Positions 53,757-64,000 are shown, numbered from the stretch's first letter. The stretch is DNA of 64,000 bases from an uncultured Clostridia bacterium (GCA_947175485.1 CAMWMZ010000003.1:1-64000), one strand, 5' to 3'. Made by a program: numbers and translations. The notes: generated from the letters alone by a model not told the origin.

Positions 53757-55802
53757 ATGAATATTACGGCAAAAGAAATAAGAAACGTTGCAATTATCGG
53801 GCATAGCGGAGAGGGCAAAACAACCCTTTGCGAGGCGATGTTATTCAACGGCGGCGTTATAGACCGTATGGGTAAAACCGAGGACGGAACCACGGTTACT
53901 GACTTTGACGAGCTTGAAAAGGCGAAAAAGATTTCCGTTTACACTGCGGTTGCAAATCTTTTATGGAAGGGCGTGAAAATCAATCTTTTGGATTTGCCGG
54001 GGTTTTACGATTTCGAGGGAGAGCGGCACGAGGGCTTAGCGGCTTGCGGCGCGGCGGTTCTTGTTATCGGCGCGAACGGCGTTCTGCCCATAGGCGCGGA
54101 AAGCGTTGTGGAATACTGCTTAAAGCTTGGTAAACCGCTTATTATTTTTATTAACGGTATGGATAAGCAAAACGCGGACTACGCGGGCACGGTTGCCGCG
54201 CTTAAAGAAAAATATGCGGGCAAGCTTGCGCCCATTCAGTTGCCTATAATGGCTGACGGAAAAATGACGGGTTACGTCAACGCTATTCAGGAAAAGGCTT
54301 ATAAATTTTCCACACAAGGTCCGCAGGAAATCGCAATACCCGCCGAGCTTAGCGGATATATGGAGGAAATGCAGGCAAGCTTAATGGAAACTGCCGCCGA
54401 AAACGACGAAATTCTTTTGGATAAATACTTCGAGGACGGAAAGCTTTCAAAAGACGATACCGTTCACGGAGTAAGAAAGGGTATCGCCACGGGCAACGTT
54501 ATCCCCGTAATGGCAGGAAGCGCGTTGCAAAACCGAGGGGTTATCAATCTTTTGGACGAAATCGTCCGCTATATGCCCACCGCGAACGAGCGCAAAAACT
54601 CGCTTGCAACAGATTTGAACGCGGACGAAATCGTTAACGTTAACTGCGAAGAGGACGGACCTTTCGCCGCGCAGGTGTTCAAAACCGTTTACGACGCGTA
54701 TTCGGGCAAGCTCAACTACATAAAGATTTTCCGCGGCAGACTTAAAAGCGGTATGACCGTTTTAAACTCCAACACTGGCGTTGAAGAACGCATAGGGCAG
54801 ATTTTTACGCTTAAAGGCAAAAAGTGCGAGCTTGTGGCGGAGCTGACCGCGGGGGATATCGGCGCGGTTAACAAGCTGCAAAGCACTGACACAAACCATA
54901 CGCTTTGCGCGGCAGGCACTAATTTACAGTTCGACCCCATACGTTTCCCGAAGCCTTCTCTTTCGCTTGCGGTTAACGCTGTGAATAAGGGCGACGAGGA
55001 CAAGGTTTTTGCGGGCTTCAATAAAATGAGCGAGGAGGATTATACTTTTTCCGTTGAAAAGCGCGCGGATACGGGCGAGCTTGTGCTGAGCGGTCAGGGT
55101 GAAGTCCATCTGGAAATTTTAGCTAAAAAGCTGAAACAGCGCTACAATATAGACGTTACATTATCGGAGCCGAAAATTCCTTACCGTGAAACTATCCGCG
55201 CGGTTGCAAACGCTGAGGGTAAGCATAAAAAGCAATCCGGCGGGCACGGACAGTACGGACATTGCAAGGTGCGCTTCGAGCCGTGCGAAGAGGATTTCAT
55301 TTTCGGCGACGAGGTTGTGGGCGGAGCTGTACCCAAACAGTATATTCCTGCGGTTGAAAAGGGATTGCGGGAGTGCCTTGGGCGCGGCGTTCTGGCGGGA
55401 TATCCCGTTATCGGCGTAAAAGCCGTTTTATACGACGGAAGCTATCACGACGTGGATTCTTCGGAAATGGCTTTTAAAGCCGCCGCCGCGTTAGCCTTTA
55501 AAGACGGTATAAAAAATGCAAAGCCGGTGCTTCTTGAACCTGTTATGAAGCTGCGTGTTTTGGTTGCGGGCGATTATCTGGGCGCGGTAATGGGGGACAT
55601 TTCCAAACGGCGCGGAAGAATTTCGGAAAGCTCGCAGGAGGGAGGTTTGACTGTTGTTTCGGCAGAAGTTCCTTTATCGGAAATCACGAAGTACGCAACC
55701 GATCTGCGCGGCATGACGCGCGGGCAAGGGAAATTTTCAACCGAGTTCGTGCGGTATGAAGAAGTTCCCCCTCAGATTGCGGAAAAAATAATAAAGGGAT
55801 AA
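53757..55802 (+). CDS. Elongation factor G-like GTPase (divergent EF-G paralogue)
   Basis: NVAIIGHSGEGKTTLCEAM, LLDLPGFYDF, INGMDKQNADY, full EF-G domain order; ATG at 53757 after GGGG-rich SD. Confidence 0.93.
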   Translation: MNITAKEIRNVAIIGHSGEGKTTLCEAMLFNGGVIDRMGKTEDGTTVTDFDELEKAKKISVYTAVANLLWKGVKINLLDLPGFYDFEGERHEGLAACGAAVLVIGANGVLPIGAESVVEYCLKLGKPLIIFINGMDKQNADYAGTVAALKEKYAGKLAPIQLPIMADGKMTGYVNAIQEKAYKFSTQGPQEIAIPAELSGYMEEMQASLMETAAENDEILLDKYFEDGKLSKDDTVHGVRKGIATGNVIPVMAGSALQNRGVINLLDEIVRYMPTANERKNSLATDLNADEIVNVNCEEDGPFAAQVFKTVYDAYSGKLNYIKIFRGRLKSGMTVLNSNTGVEERIGQIFTLKGKKCELVAELTAGDIGAVNKLQSTDTNHTLCAAGTNLQFDPIRFPKPSLSLAVNAVNKGDEDKVFAGFNKMSEEDYTFSVEKRADTGELVLSGQGEVHLEILAKKLKQRYNIDVTLSEPKIPYRETIRAVANAEGKHKKQSGGHGQYGHCKVRFEPCEEDFIFGDEVVGGAVPKQYIPAVEKGLRECLGRGVLAGYPVIGVKAVLYDGSYHDVDSSEMAFKAAAALAFKDGIKNAKPVLLEPVMKLRVLVAGDYLGAVMGDISKRRGRISESSQEGGLTVVSAEVPLSEITKYATDLRGMTRGQGKFSTEFVRYEEVPPQIAEKIIKG

Positions 55803-55831
55803 AGCTGTTTCAGATTATAAAATTGTTTGAA

Positions 55832-55868
55832 ATCCCCGCCCGACAAGTTCGTCGGGCGGGGATATTTT
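55832..55868 (+). terminator. Intrinsic terminator
   Basis: CCCCGCCCGAC-AAGTTC-GTCGGGCGGGGATATTTTTG. Confidence 0.8.
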
Positions 55869-55901
55869 TGCGCAAACGGAATTCCGATTGATTTCAATAT
55901 A

Positions 55902-55942
55902 AAAGCGCGCCCGAACGTTTCCCGTTCGGGCGCGCTTTTTTA
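55902..55942. terminator. Second intrinsic terminator
   Basis: AAAAGCGCGCCCGAACG-TTTC-CCGTTCGGGCGCGCTTTTTT. Confidence 0.85.
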
Positions 55943-56306
55943 AGCACAGTCGGTTTTGCTGTGTATTTGGAAGAGAAAACAAATTTTATAGCTTTAATAC
56001 GGATTTAAGCTTGGGCTGTTTATCGCGTCGGAGGCGAACAGAGCGGGGTAAAACCGCAAAAAATTGTGAAAAATTTACAAAAAAGCTGTTATATTTCATT
56101 TGAAAAAGTCCATAAGAAAATATAATACCCCTATGCGACGTGTTTTTTCGGCGTAAAAATCGCCTAAATAGAGGGTTTTTTCTTCAAAATCCGCTATATA
56201 TTGGGGGTTGTCGGAAAAGATAGTTAAAATGAGGCAAATCGGGCGAAAATCGCGCAAAAAAGCATAAAAAACAGGCAAAAACCTTTAAAAAACGCGGTAA
56301 ATTCCG

Positions 56307-56335
56307 TTGACTTTATTAAACGGCTATTATATAAT
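56307..56335 (+). promoter_or_regulatory. S10 operon promoter
   Basis: TTGACT 56307-56312, 17-bp spacer, TATAAT 56330-56335. Confidence 0.8.
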
Positions 56336-56339
56336 AGAC

Positions 56340-56520
56340 AAGCGCGTCATAAAAAAGACGGTCTTTTTTGTGCGTAAGTGTATAGGAATGAGGTGCAAAG
56401 TTACTGTAAAACGCGGAATAAGCTCCCGCGCAGATAATTTGCACTGACAAGTGTGAGGGCGCGACCCTTGCGACTAACCGTGGCTTATTCCAACGCCGTT
56501 ATTGCGGTGTTTTTTAGTGG
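56340..56520 (+). ncRNA. Putative S10-operon attenuation leader
   Basis: AAAAAAGA-CGG-TCTTTTTT; GTGCAAA(56393)/TTTGCAC(56444); GGAATAAGC(56415)/GCTTATTCC(56491); AACGCCG/CGGTGTT + T-run at 56492-56515. Confidence 0.6.
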
Positions 56521-56590
56521 AAAAGGCGCGATACACCCGGATAAGTTGACGCGTGAAATTATCATTTTGTTAGTATAAAGGAGTAAAACA

Positions 56591-56890
56591 ATGGCAGGAC
56601 AGAAAATCAGAATCAAACTTGCGGCGTATGACCACGAGCTCGTGGATTTGGCGGCGGCGCGCATCGTTGAAACGATGAAGAAGAGCGGCGCAAAAATTTC
56701 GGGGCCGATTCCCCTCCCCACGGAAAGGGAAATCGTTACGATACTTCGTTCCCCCCACAAATACAAGGACAGCCGCGAACAGTTCGAACAGAGAACATAT
56801 AAGAGAATTATCGATATTTATACCCCCAACGCAAAGCTTTTGGACACCGTTCATTTGCCCGCGGGCGTAGATATCAAGATAAAGCTGTAA
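56591..56890 (+). CDS. rpsJ: 30S ribosomal protein S10
   Basis: [41 protein letters not shown]. Confidence 0.98.
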   Translation: MAGQKIRIKLAAYDHELVDLAAARIVETMKKSGAKISGPIPLPTEREIVTILRSPHKYKDSREQFEQRTYKRIIDIYTPNAKLLDTVHLPAGVDIKIKL

Positions 56891-57013
56891 GCGCTTTATA
56901 CCATATTATTATATAAGACAATATAGATACTCTACGCAAGGCAGGCGACGGAAACGGCGGGACGGCGGAGCGCGGTATCTGAAAATAAAAAATTTATCGG
57001 AGGAACTTTATCA

Positions 57014-57643
57014 ATGAATAAAGCAATCATCGGCCGTAAAGCGGGAATGACGCAGATATTTACGGCGGAGGGCAAGGTTATACCCGTAACCGTAATCGAA
57101 GCGGGTCCGTGCCCCGTAGTGCAAATCAAGACCGTTGAAAAGGACGGCTACGCCGCTTTGAAGCTCGGTTTTGACGAGGCAAAGGAAAAGGCTTTGACAA
57201 AGCCCGAGCTCGGACAGTTTAAAAAGGCGAACGTAAAGCCCTGCAAGGTTTTGAAGGAATTCCGCCTCGACAACACCGCTAACTACGAAGTCGGCAACGA
57301 AATCAAGGTCGACGTGTTCACGGCAGGCGACAAGGTAGACGTTCACGGCGTGTCCAAGGGCCACGGTTATTCGGGCGTTATCAAAAGATGGAACCAGCAC
57401 AGACTTAAAGAAACCCACGGCGTAGGCCCCGTGCACAGAGAACCCGGTTCTATGGGTGCGAACAGCTCGCCTTCGCGCGTGTTCAAGAACAAGCGTCTCG
57501 CAGGTCAGTACGGCGTTGAAAACGTAACCGTGCAGAATCTCGAAATCGTAAGAGTGGACGCAGAGAGAAACTGTTTACTCATAAAAGGTTCGGTTCCCGG
57601 GCCTAACGGCAGCGTCGTTACCATTAACGACACCGTGAAATAA
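57014..57643 (+). CDS. rplC: 50S ribosomal protein L3
   Basis: [27 protein letters not shown]...[21 protein letters not shown]. Confidence 0.98.
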   Translation: MNKAIIGRKAGMTQIFTAEGKVIPVTVIEAGPCPVVQIKTVEKDGYAALKLGFDEAKEKALTKPELGQFKKANVKPCKVLKEFRLDNTANYEVGNEIKVDVFTAGDKVDVHGVSKGHGYSGVIKRWNQHRLKETHGVGPVHREPGSMGANSSPSRVFKNKRLAGQYGVENVTVQNLEIVRVDAERNCLLIKGSVPGPNGSVVTINDTVK

Positions 57644-57657
57644 GGAGGTACGAAAGT

Positions 57658-58284
57658 ATGCCCAGTATTAAAGTGTATAAAATGGACGGCACTGAAGCCG
57701 GCACGATGAAATTAAGCGATAAGGTGTTCGGCGCAGAATACAACGAGCCCCTTATTCACCAGGCGGTTGTAACGCGCCTTGCAAACGAAAGACAGGGAAC
57801 GAAGTCGACCCTCACCCGTACGGAAGTACGCGGCGGCGGCAGAAAGCCCTGGAGACAGAAAGGCACGGGTAACGCGCGTCAGGGTTCGATCCGCGCACCC
57901 CAGTGGATTAAGGGCGGCGTAGTATTCGCACCCAAGAGCCGCGACTTTTCTAAAGACATGAACAAAAAGGCTAAGATTGCGGCGCTGTTGTCCGCACTTT
58001 CCAAAAAGGTTGCGGACGGCGAAATCGTAGTTGTAGACAAGCTTGAAGTAAAAGAAGGAAAAACCAAGGAAATGGTTGCTTTCCAGAACGCATTGAAGCT
58101 TGACAAGTCCGCGGTTATCGTAATGGACAACAACGATGAAAAGGTAATCCTTGCCGCAAGAAACATTCAAAAACTTTCCACTTTGCCCGTGGCGCAGATT
58201 TCCACATACGAAGTGGTTTCCAACGCGAAAGTCGTTCTGACCAAAGCTGCGGTTAAGAAAATAGAGGAGGTCTACGGAGAATAA
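57658..58284 (+). CDS. rplD: 50S ribosomal protein L4
   Basis: [35 protein letters not shown]. Confidence 0.98.
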   Translation: MPSIKVYKMDGTEAGTMKLSDKVFGAEYNEPLIHQAVVTRLANERQGTKSTLTRTEVRGGGRKPWRQKGTGNARQGSIRAPQWIKGGVVFAPKSRDFSKDMNKKAKIAALLSALSKKVADGEIVVVDKLEVKEGKTKEMVAFQNALKLDKSAVIVMDNNDEKVILAARNIQKLSTLPVAQISTYEVVSNAKVVLTKAAVKKIEEVYGE

Positions 58285-58574
58285 TGTTTGCCGAAGATAT
58301 AATTTTGAAACCTCTCCTCACGGAAAAGGGCTACGACGGTATCGCGGACAAGAAATACACGTTCATAGTTAAAAAGTCCGCGAATAAGACGCAGATTAAG
58401 GCGGCGGTTGAAAAGCTTTTCGAAGTAAAGGTAGAAAGCGTTAACACCGTTAACTGCAAGGGCAAGAAAAAGAGAATGGGAAGAAGCGAAGGCTACACCC
58501 CCGACTACAAGAAAGCAATCGTCCAGCTTACGGCTGACTCCAAGGCGATTGAGTACTTCAACTCGTTATCGTAA
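58284..58574 (+). CDS. rplW: 50S ribosomal protein L23
   Basis: [49 protein letters not shown]. Confidence 0.97.
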   Translation: MFAEDIILKPLLTEKGYDGIADKKYTFIVKKSANKTQIKAAVEKLFEVKVESVNTVNCKGKKKRMGRSEGYTPDYKKAIVQLTADSKAIEYFNSLS

Positions 58575-58585
58575 GGAGGATACAA

Positions 58586-59413
58586 ATGGCTATCAAGAGA
58601 TATAAACCTACCTCCCCCGCGCGCCGTTTTATGACGGTTAACGCGTATGCGGAGCTTTCCGGCGATAAGCCCGAAAGAAGCCTTTTGCACGATAAGCGCA
58701 AATCGGGCGGCAGAAACAATCAGGGTAAAATTTCCGTACGTCACATCGGCGGTGGAAACAGAATCAAATACAGAATAATAGATTTCAAGCGCAATAAAGA
58801 CGGCATACCCGCAACGGTTAAATCAATACAGTATGACCCCAACCGTTCGGCGCACATCGCTTTGCTTGCATACGCAGACGGCGAAAAGAGATATATTCTT
58901 GCGCCCGTAGGACTTACGGTAGGCGACAAGGTGTTATCGGGTTCAGGCGCGGACATCAAGTCGGGCAACTGCCTTTGCCTTGCGGACATCCCCGTAGGTA
59001 CTGTTGTGCACGCAATCGAGCTTAAACCCGGCAGGGGCGCGCAAATCGCGCGTTCGGCTGGAATTTCAGCCCAGATAATGGCAAAAGAGGGCGCTTACGC
59101 TACGATAAAGATGCCTTCCGGCGAAATGCGTCTTGTTTCCTTGAAATGCAAGGCAACTATCGGACAGGTAGGAAATCTGGAACACGAAATTATCCGCGTG
59201 GGCAAGGCGGGAAAGACGCGCCACCTCGGTATACGTCCCACGGTCCGCGGCTCCGTTATGAACCCGAACGACCACCCTCACGGCGGTGGTGAAGGTAAGA
59301 GCCCCGTAGGACACGCAGGGCCTATGACGCCTTGGGGTAAACCCGCTCTCGGCTACAAGACGAGAAAGAAGAAGAACCCCACTTCCAAATTTATATTAAA
59401 GAGAATCAATTAA
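58586..59413 (+). CDS. rplB: 50S ribosomal protein L2
   Basis: [12 protein letters not shown]...[18 protein letters not shown]...[13 protein letters not shown]. Confidence 0.98.
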   Translation: MAIKRYKPTSPARRFMTVNAYAELSGDKPERSLLHDKRKSGGRNNQGKISVRHIGGGNRIKYRIIDFKRNKDGIPATVKSIQYDPNRSAHIALLAYADGEKRYILAPVGLTVGDKVLSGSGADIKSGNCLCLADIPVGTVVHAIELKPGRGAQIARSAGISAQIMAKEGAYATIKMPSGEMRLVSLKCKATIGQVGNLEHEIIRVGKAGKTRHLGIRPTVRGSVMNPNDHPHGGGEGKSPVGHAGPMTPWGKPALGYKTRKKKNPTSKFILKRIN

Positions 59414-59426
59414 GGAGGAATAGACA

Positions 59427-59699
59427 ATGTCAAGAAGCATTAAGAAAGGACCTTACGCCGAAGAAAGGCTTATGTCTAGAATACTTGCCATGAATGAAGC
59501 CGGCGAGAAAAAGGTCGTTAAAACATGGTCGCGCGCGACAACGATATTCCCCCAGATGGTAGGACATACGATTGCCGTTTACGACGGAAGAAAACACGTT
59601 CCCGTATACGTGACCGAAGATATGGTAGGCTGCAAGCTCGGCGAATTCGCTCCCACGAGAACGTTCAAGGGGCATGCGGCTAAGACCGCCAAGAAGTAA
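59427..59699 (+). CDS. rpsS: 30S ribosomal protein S19
   Basis: [10 protein letters not shown]...[30 protein letters not shown]. Confidence 0.98.
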   Translation: MSRSIKKGPYAEERLMSRILAMNEAGEKKVVKTWSRATTIFPQMVGHTIAVYDGRKHVPVYVTEDMVGCKLGEFAPTRTFKGHAAKTAKK

Positions 59700-59710
59700 G
59701 GAGTGGCATT

Positions 59711-60100
59711 ATGGCAAAGAATATGAACTTAAAAAAAGAAAGAATCGAAGCCAACAAAGACCGTCGCCCCTACGCAACGGCTAAATATCTGAGAATTTCC
59801 CCCTATAAAATCAGAACCGTGCTCGCGCTTATCCGCGGCAAGTCGGTTGAAGAGGCTGCGGGAATACTCACATACTGCAACAAGGGCGGCAGCGACGAAG
59901 TTAAAAAGGTTTTGCTTTCCGCTGCGGCTAACGCAGAGCATAACCAGGGCATGGACAGAAGCGACTTGATAGTTGCCGAAGCGTTTGCAAACGGCGGACC
60001 GCACCTTAAGAGAATGCAGCCCGTTTCAAAGGGACGCGGACATGCGATTTTGAAGAGAACGAGCCACGTAACGGTGATACTCGACGCGAAGAAGGTATAA
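59711..60100 (+). CDS. rplV: 50S ribosomal protein L22
   Basis: AKYLRISPYKIRTVLALIRGKSVEEA...GRGHAILKRTSHVTVIL. Confidence 0.97.
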   Translation: MAKNMNLKKERIEANKDRRPYATAKYLRISPYKIRTVLALIRGKSVEEAAGILTYCNKGGSDEVKKVLLSAAANAEHNQGMDRSDLIVAEAFANGGPHLKRMQPVSKGRGHAILKRTSHVTVILDAKKV

Positions 60101-60110
60101 GGAGAGAGTT

Positions 60111-60782
60111 ATGGGACAGAAAGTTAATCCTCACGGTTTAAGAGTCGGCGTAATTTCCGCCTGGGATACTCAATGGTACGCCGATAAAAAGAATTTTGCG
60201 GCGTATATCAAAGAGGACAGCGAAATCCGTACTTTCCTTAAAAAGAAGTACTACGACGCGGCAATCAGCAAAATCACAATAATCAGAGCGGCAAACAAGA
60301 TAGAAATAGGTATATATACCGGACGCCCCGGCGTGCTTATCGGCAAGGCGGGCGCTGAAATAGAAGTTATCAAAAAGGATTTGTCCAAGCTAACTAAAGG
60401 CAAATTAATCGTTATCAACGTTAAAAAGGTTGATAAAATAGACTGCGACGCTCAGCTTGTTGCGGAGTCTGTGGCTTCACAGCTTGAAAAGCGCGTGTCT
60501 TACAGAAGAGCGGTTAAACAGCAAATCGCGAAGGTTGCGAAGGCCGGCGTAAAGGGCGTTAAAATTACCGTAAGCGGACGTTTGGACGGACGCGAAATCG
60601 CAGGAACGGAAAGCTATCACGACGGTTCGATACCCCTTCAGACAATCCGCGCGGATATAGATTACGGCTTTGCGGAAGCGCACACCACTTTCGGCGTGCT
60701 CGGCGTAAAGTGCTGGATTTACAAGGGAGAAGTTCTCGATACCGCTAAGCGCCTTATAATTTCAGAGGGAGGCGAAGAGTAA
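60111..60782 (+). CDS. rpsC: 30S ribosomal protein S3
   Basis: [29 protein letters not shown]. Confidence 0.98.
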   Translation: MGQKVNPHGLRVGVISAWDTQWYADKKNFAAYIKEDSEIRTFLKKKYYDAAISKITIIRAANKIEIGIYTGRPGVLIGKAGAEIEVIKKDLSKLTKGKLIVINVKKVDKIDCDAQLVAESVASQLEKRVSYRRAVKQQIAKVAKAGVKGVKITVSGRLDGREIAGTESYHDGSIPLQTIRADIDYGFAEAHTTFGVLGVKCWIYKGEVLDTAKRLIISEGGEE

Positions 60783-60783
60783 T

Positions 60784-61230
60784 ATGTTAATTCCCAAGAG
60801 AGTTAAAAGAAGAATGCAGCACCGCGGAAAAATCCACGGCAAAGCACAGAAGGGCAATAAAATCGCTTACGGCGAATACGGGCTCGTATCTTTGGAGGGA
60901 GCGAGAATCACTTCCAACCAGATAGAGGCGGCGCGTATCGCGATGACGAGATTTATAAAGAGGGGCGGAAAGGTATGGATTGACATATTCCCCCACAAGC
61001 CCATAACCAAACACCCCGCAGAATCCCGTATGGGTTCCGGTAAAGGTTCGGTTGAATACTGGGTTGCAATCGTAAAACCCGGCAGAGTTATGTTTGAAAT
61101 GTCGGGCGTGAGCGAAGAAATCGCACGCGAGGCTATGCGCCTTGCAAGCCACAAACTTCCGGTTAAGTGCAAGTTTATAAAGAAAGAAGTCGAAGCAGTC
61201 GAAGAAGGCGGTGAAGCTAATGAAGGCTAA
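60784..61230 (+). CDS. rplP: 50S ribosomal protein L16
   Basis: [54 protein letters not shown]. Confidence 0.98.
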   Translation: MLIPKRVKRRMQHRGKIHGKAQKGNKIAYGEYGLVSLEGARITSNQIEAARIAMTRFIKRGGKVWIDIFPHKPITKHPAESRMGSGKGSVEYWVAIVKPGRVMFEMSGVSEEIAREAMRLASHKLPVKCKFIKKEVEAVEEGGEANEG

Positions 61231-61414
61231 GGAAATTATAAATTTGAGCGACGAAGAGCTTCAGAACAAGCTCAAAGAGCTTAAAAGCGAATTGTTTAAT
61301 CTGCGTTTCCGCCACGCCAGCGGTCAGCTTGAAAATCCCCTTGCGATTAATCTTGTTAAAAAAGATATTGCGAGAGTGAACACCGTAATCCGCGCAAGGC
61401 AGTTGAAAGCGTAA
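61211..61414 (+). CDS. rpmC: 50S ribosomal protein L29
   Basis: [43 protein letters not shown] (ATG at 61211 or 61220). Confidence 0.96.
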   Translation: MKLMKAKEIINLSDEELQNKLKELKSELFNLRFRHASGQLENPLAINLVKKDIARVNTVIRARQLKA

Positions 61415-61425
61415 AGGAGACAGAA

Positions 61426-61683
61426 ATGGAAAGAACGACGCTCAGAAAAGAAAGAGTAGGTCTTGTAGTATCCGATAAAATGGATAAGACGGTGGTTGTT
61501 GCCGTAGTGGAAAAGAGCAAACACCCCCTTTATAAAAAGACCATTACCAAAACAACCCGCTTCAAGGCGCACGATGAAAACAACGAGTGCGGCGAGGGCG
61601 ACAAGGTTCGCATCGTGGAAACGCGCAAGCTTTCCAAGGATAAGAACTGGCGCGTGGCTGAAATCATAGAAAAAGCCAAGTAA
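61426..61683 (+). CDS. rpsQ: 30S ribosomal protein S17
   Basis: [55 protein letters not shown]. Confidence 0.97.
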   Translation: MERTTLRKERVGLVVSDKMDKTVVVAVVEKSKHPLYKKTITKTTRFKAHDENNECGEGDKVRIVETRKLSKDKNWRVAEIIEKAK

Positions 61684-61699
61684 TTTTAAAACGCGAAAT

Positions 61700-61835
61700 A
61701 TTTTATCAAATAACTTCAAGATTGTTGCCTCCGCTCAAAGGAGAGCAGGGCGCTCAACCTTGCTTATGTGTGCGGGGAACAATCCTCTGTAAGGTTGCAA
61801 AATAAAGCAACAGTTGTAAGTAATCATAATAGGAG
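61700..61835 (+). ncRNA. Putative pseudoknot-capable cis-RNA between rpsQ and rplN
   Basis: GATTGTTGCCTCCGC(61720-61734)/GCGGGGAACAATC(61772-61784) interleaved with CAACCTTGC(61755-61763)/GTAAGGTTG(61789-61797). Confidence 0.55.
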
Positions 61836-61844
61836 AGATATTAT

Positions 61845-62213
61845 ATGATACAACCTCAGACAAGGCTCAAAGCCGCGGACAACAGCGGCGCTAAAGAGCT
61901 TATGTGCATCAAGGTGCTCGGCGGTTCGTTCAGAAAGTTCGCAAACATCGGCGACGTAATCGTATGCTCCGTTAAAACGGCGGCACCCGGCGGCGCGGTA
62001 AAGAAAGGCGAAGTAGTGAAGGCCGTTATCGTGCGCACCAGAAAAGGCATCAGACGCGACGACGGAACGTATATCCGTTTCGACGACAACGCGGCAGTAA
62101 TTATCAACACAAACAAGGAACCGCGCGGAACGCGTATCTTCGGACCGATTGCAAGGGAGCTTCGTGAAAAGAACTATATGAAGATTATATCCCTCGCACC
62201 CGAAGTGCTTTAA
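61845..62213 (+). CDS. rplN: 50S ribosomal protein L14
   Basis: [27 protein letters not shown]. Confidence 0.98.
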   Translation: MIQPQTRLKAADNSGAKELMCIKVLGGSFRKFANIGDVIVCSVKTAAPGGAVKKGEVVKAVIVRTRKGIRRDDGTYIRFDDNAAVIINTNKEPRGTRIFGPIARELREKNYMKIISLAPEVL

Positions 62214-62229
62214 TTAAAGGAGAAAGGCT

Positions 62230-62658
62230 ATGAACGTAAAATTAAATGACAATGTATTAGTTATCTCCGGTAAATACGCGAAAAAGACGGGTAAAGTAAT
62301 AGCTACTTCCCCGAAAAACGGAACGGTAACTGTTGAAGGCGTAAACATTCACAAGAAAGCGCAGAAAGCAAGAAAGGCGAACGAAGTTTCCAAAATAGCG
62401 GAGGTCGAAGCGCCCATAGACGTATCAAACGTAATGGTAATCTGTGCTGCTTGCGGAAAGGCGATAAGAGTAAAGCATACGCTTATCGACGGAAAGAACA
62501 CAAGAGTCTGCCCCAAGTGCAACGCAACGCTTGACAGCGTGTACACGGGCAAGGCGGCTAAAAAGGCGGTTAAGGAAGCGCCCAAAAAGCGTGAAAGAAA
62601 GCGCGCCAAGAAAGCCGAGAATGCGGCGGAAACCGCAACCGAAGACAAGGCTGAATAA
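62230..62658 (+). CDS. rplX: 50S ribosomal protein L24 with Lys/Ala/Glu-rich C-terminal extension
   Basis: [41 protein letters not shown]; tail [32 protein letters not shown]. Confidence 0.96.
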   Translation: MNVKLNDNVLVISGKYAKKTGKVIATSPKNGTVTVEGVNIHKKAQKARKANEVSKIAEVEAPIDVSNVMVICAACGKAIRVKHTLIDGKNTRVCPKCNATLDSVYTGKAAKKAVKEAPKKRERKRAKKAENAAETATEDKAE

Positions 62659-62669
62659 GGAGGGCGACT

Positions 62670-63248
62670 ATGGCTACGAAAAAAACTGCGAAGCAAGAAA
62701 AAGTTTACAAATCCAGAGTACTGGAAGCATACGACAAGGAAGTCGTTCCCGCCCTTACCGAAAAATTCGGTTACAAAAATCCTATGCAGGTTCCCAAGCT
62801 TGTTAAAATTATTTTAAGCTCGGGCCTCGGCGACATAAAGGACAACGCGAAGTCGATTCAGATTGCTCAAAACGAAATGAAGACCATATCCGGTCAGCAG
62901 CCCGTAGTTTGCAAGGCTAAAAAGTCGGTTGCGAACTTCAAGGTGCGCGAGGGAATGCCTATCGGTTTGAAAGTAACCCTCCGCGGCAAGATGATGTACG
63001 ACTTCTATGATAAATTCATCTCCATAGCTCTTCCCAGAGTGCGCGACTTCCGCGGCGTACCCCGCGACAGTTTCGACGGAAAGGGCAACTATTGCATGGG
63101 TATCAAAGAACAGCTTATCTTCCCTGAAATTCAATATGATCAGGTTGAAAAAATCAGAGGTATGGATATCTGCTTTGTAACCACGGCAAAAACCGACGAA
63201 GAAGCGAGAGAGCTTTTAAGGGCGCTTGGTATGCCCTTCAAGAAGTAA
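62670..63248 (+). CDS. rplE: 50S ribosomal protein L5
   Basis: [25 protein letters not shown]...[31 protein letters not shown]. Confidence 0.98.
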   Translation: MATKKTAKQEKVYKSRVLEAYDKEVVPALTEKFGYKNPMQVPKLVKIILSSGLGDIKDNAKSIQIAQNEMKTISGQQPVVCKAKKSVANFKVREGMPIGLKVTLRGKMMYDFYDKFISIALPRVRDFRGVPRDSFDGKGNYCMGIKEQLIFPEIQYDQVEKIRGMDICFVTTAKTDEEARELLRALGMPFKK

Positions 63249-63257
63249 GGAGTAATT

Positions 63258-63443
63258 ATGGCAAAGAAAGCAATGATAAACAAGCAGCAGAAGCCTGCTA
63301 AATACTCTACGAGAGCTTATACGAGATGCTCGATCTGCGGCAGACCCCACGCGGTTTTGCGCAAATACGGAGTATGCCGTATATGTTTCAGAAACCTCGC
63401 TTATAAGGGACAAATTCCCGGCGTGAAAAAATCGAGCTGGTAA
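63258..63443 (+). CDS. rpsN: 30S ribosomal protein S14 (zinc-binding type Z)
   Basis: [46 protein letters not shown]. Confidence 0.97.
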   Translation: MAKKAMINKQQKPAKYSTRAYTRCSICGRPHAVLRKYGVCRICFRNLAYKGQIPGVKKSSW

Positions 63444-63459
63444 GAGGAGGAGAGAAGAA

Positions 63460-63852
63460 ATGACAGATCCTATCGCAGATATGCTCACCCGCATAAGAAA
63501 TGCGCTCAGAGCTAACAAGGAAACCGTTGAGGTTCCCGCATCAAATATGAAAAAAGCAATAGCCGATATCCTTGTTAACGAAGGATATATTTCCGGAGTG
63601 GAGCTTCAGGAAGACGGCTATAACGGCAAACTTTTGTTGACCCTTAAATACGTCGGCAAGAAAAAGCCCGTAATCAACAGCCTTAAAAGGGTTTCCCGCC
63701 CCGGACTCCGCGTGTATTCGGACGTTGAAACCATGCCTAAGGTAATGGACGGGCTGGGTATAGCCATTCTTTCCACCAACAAGGGAATACTCACAGACAG
63801 GCAGGCAAAGTCGCAGAACGTAGGCGGCGAAGTGCTCTGCTATATCTGGTAA
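63460..63852 (+). CDS. rpsH: 30S ribosomal protein S8
   Basis: MTDPIADMLTRIRNALRANKETVEVPASNMKKAIADILVNEGYI. Confidence 0.98.
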   Translation: MTDPIADMLTRIRNALRANKETVEVPASNMKKAIADILVNEGYISGVELQEDGYNGKLLLTLKYVGKKKPVINSLKRVSRPGLRVYSDVETMPKVMDGLGIAILSTNKGILTDRQAKSQNVGGEVLCYIW

Positions 63853-63866
63853 GGAGGTAATTCGAT

Positions 63867-64000
63867 ATGTCAAGAATAGGTAAATTACCCGTAGCCCTTC
63901 CCGCGGGCGTTACCGTAACTTTCGAAAACGGACTTTTGACCGTTAAAGGAAGCAAGGGCACGCTTACGCAGACGGTAGTGGGCGATATCGATATCAAAGT
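63867..64000 (+). CDS. rplF: 50S ribosomal protein L6 (truncated by window end)
   Basis: [32 protein letters not shown] after SD AAGGAGG. Confidence 0.95.
   Translation, partial: MSRIGKLPVALPAGVTVTFENGLLTVKGSKGTLTQTVVGDIDIK

Noticed and set aside
56096-56278. 60-aa minus-strand ORF upstream of the S10 promoter
   Set aside because: AT-rich Phe/Leu/Ile translation, no SD, no family resemblance.
56340-56520. T-box riboswitch before rpsJ
   Set aside because: No T-box AGGGTGGNACCGCG-like sequence or Stem I features; a ribosomal-protein-type leader fits better.
57879-57900. GGTTCGATCC tRNA T-arm-like string
   Set aside because: Lies within rplD coding sequence; no cloverleaf could be drawn.

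Overview
Bacterial chromosome segment from a Clostridia-like Firmicute, by family content and gene order. It has four broad parts. (1) About 0-4.4 kb: a GHKL histidine kinase and a Spo0A-C-type response regulator. Their promoter regions carry exact 10-bp-phased (C/T)NACA arrays, and a 15-codon ORF with a strong Shine-Dalgarno lies between the two genes. A membrane protein with a C-terminal uL15-like domain follows. (2) About 4.4-33 kb: a pectin/galacturonate utilisation locus with GH43, KduD, Eda-VOC, KdgK, KduI, UxaB, UxaA, UxaC, pectinesterase, an LplB/YtcP/lipoprotein ABC importer, two MsmX-like ATPases, GH28, GH105 and several uncharacterised membrane proteins. (3) About 33-44 kb and 47.7-55.8 kb: accessory genes, including repeated XRE/small helical protein modules, AraC, NERD, an HNH protein with a structured leader, BspA-like LRR, a SecB-like protein, a CobW/His-rich GTPase plus CobW-YcgQ fusion, and an EF-G paralogue. 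(4) Translation clusters: rplU-rpmA (no prp between them), RNase G, rpmG-secE-nusG-rplKAJL, and the S10-spc operon from rpsJ to a truncated rplF. Several ribosomal-protein intergenic regions contain mutually exclusive or pseudoknot-capable RNA stems. The strongest candidate for an undescribed system is the phased-array two-component locus at 1.4-2.7 kb. All calls come from reading the sequence; no database search was run.
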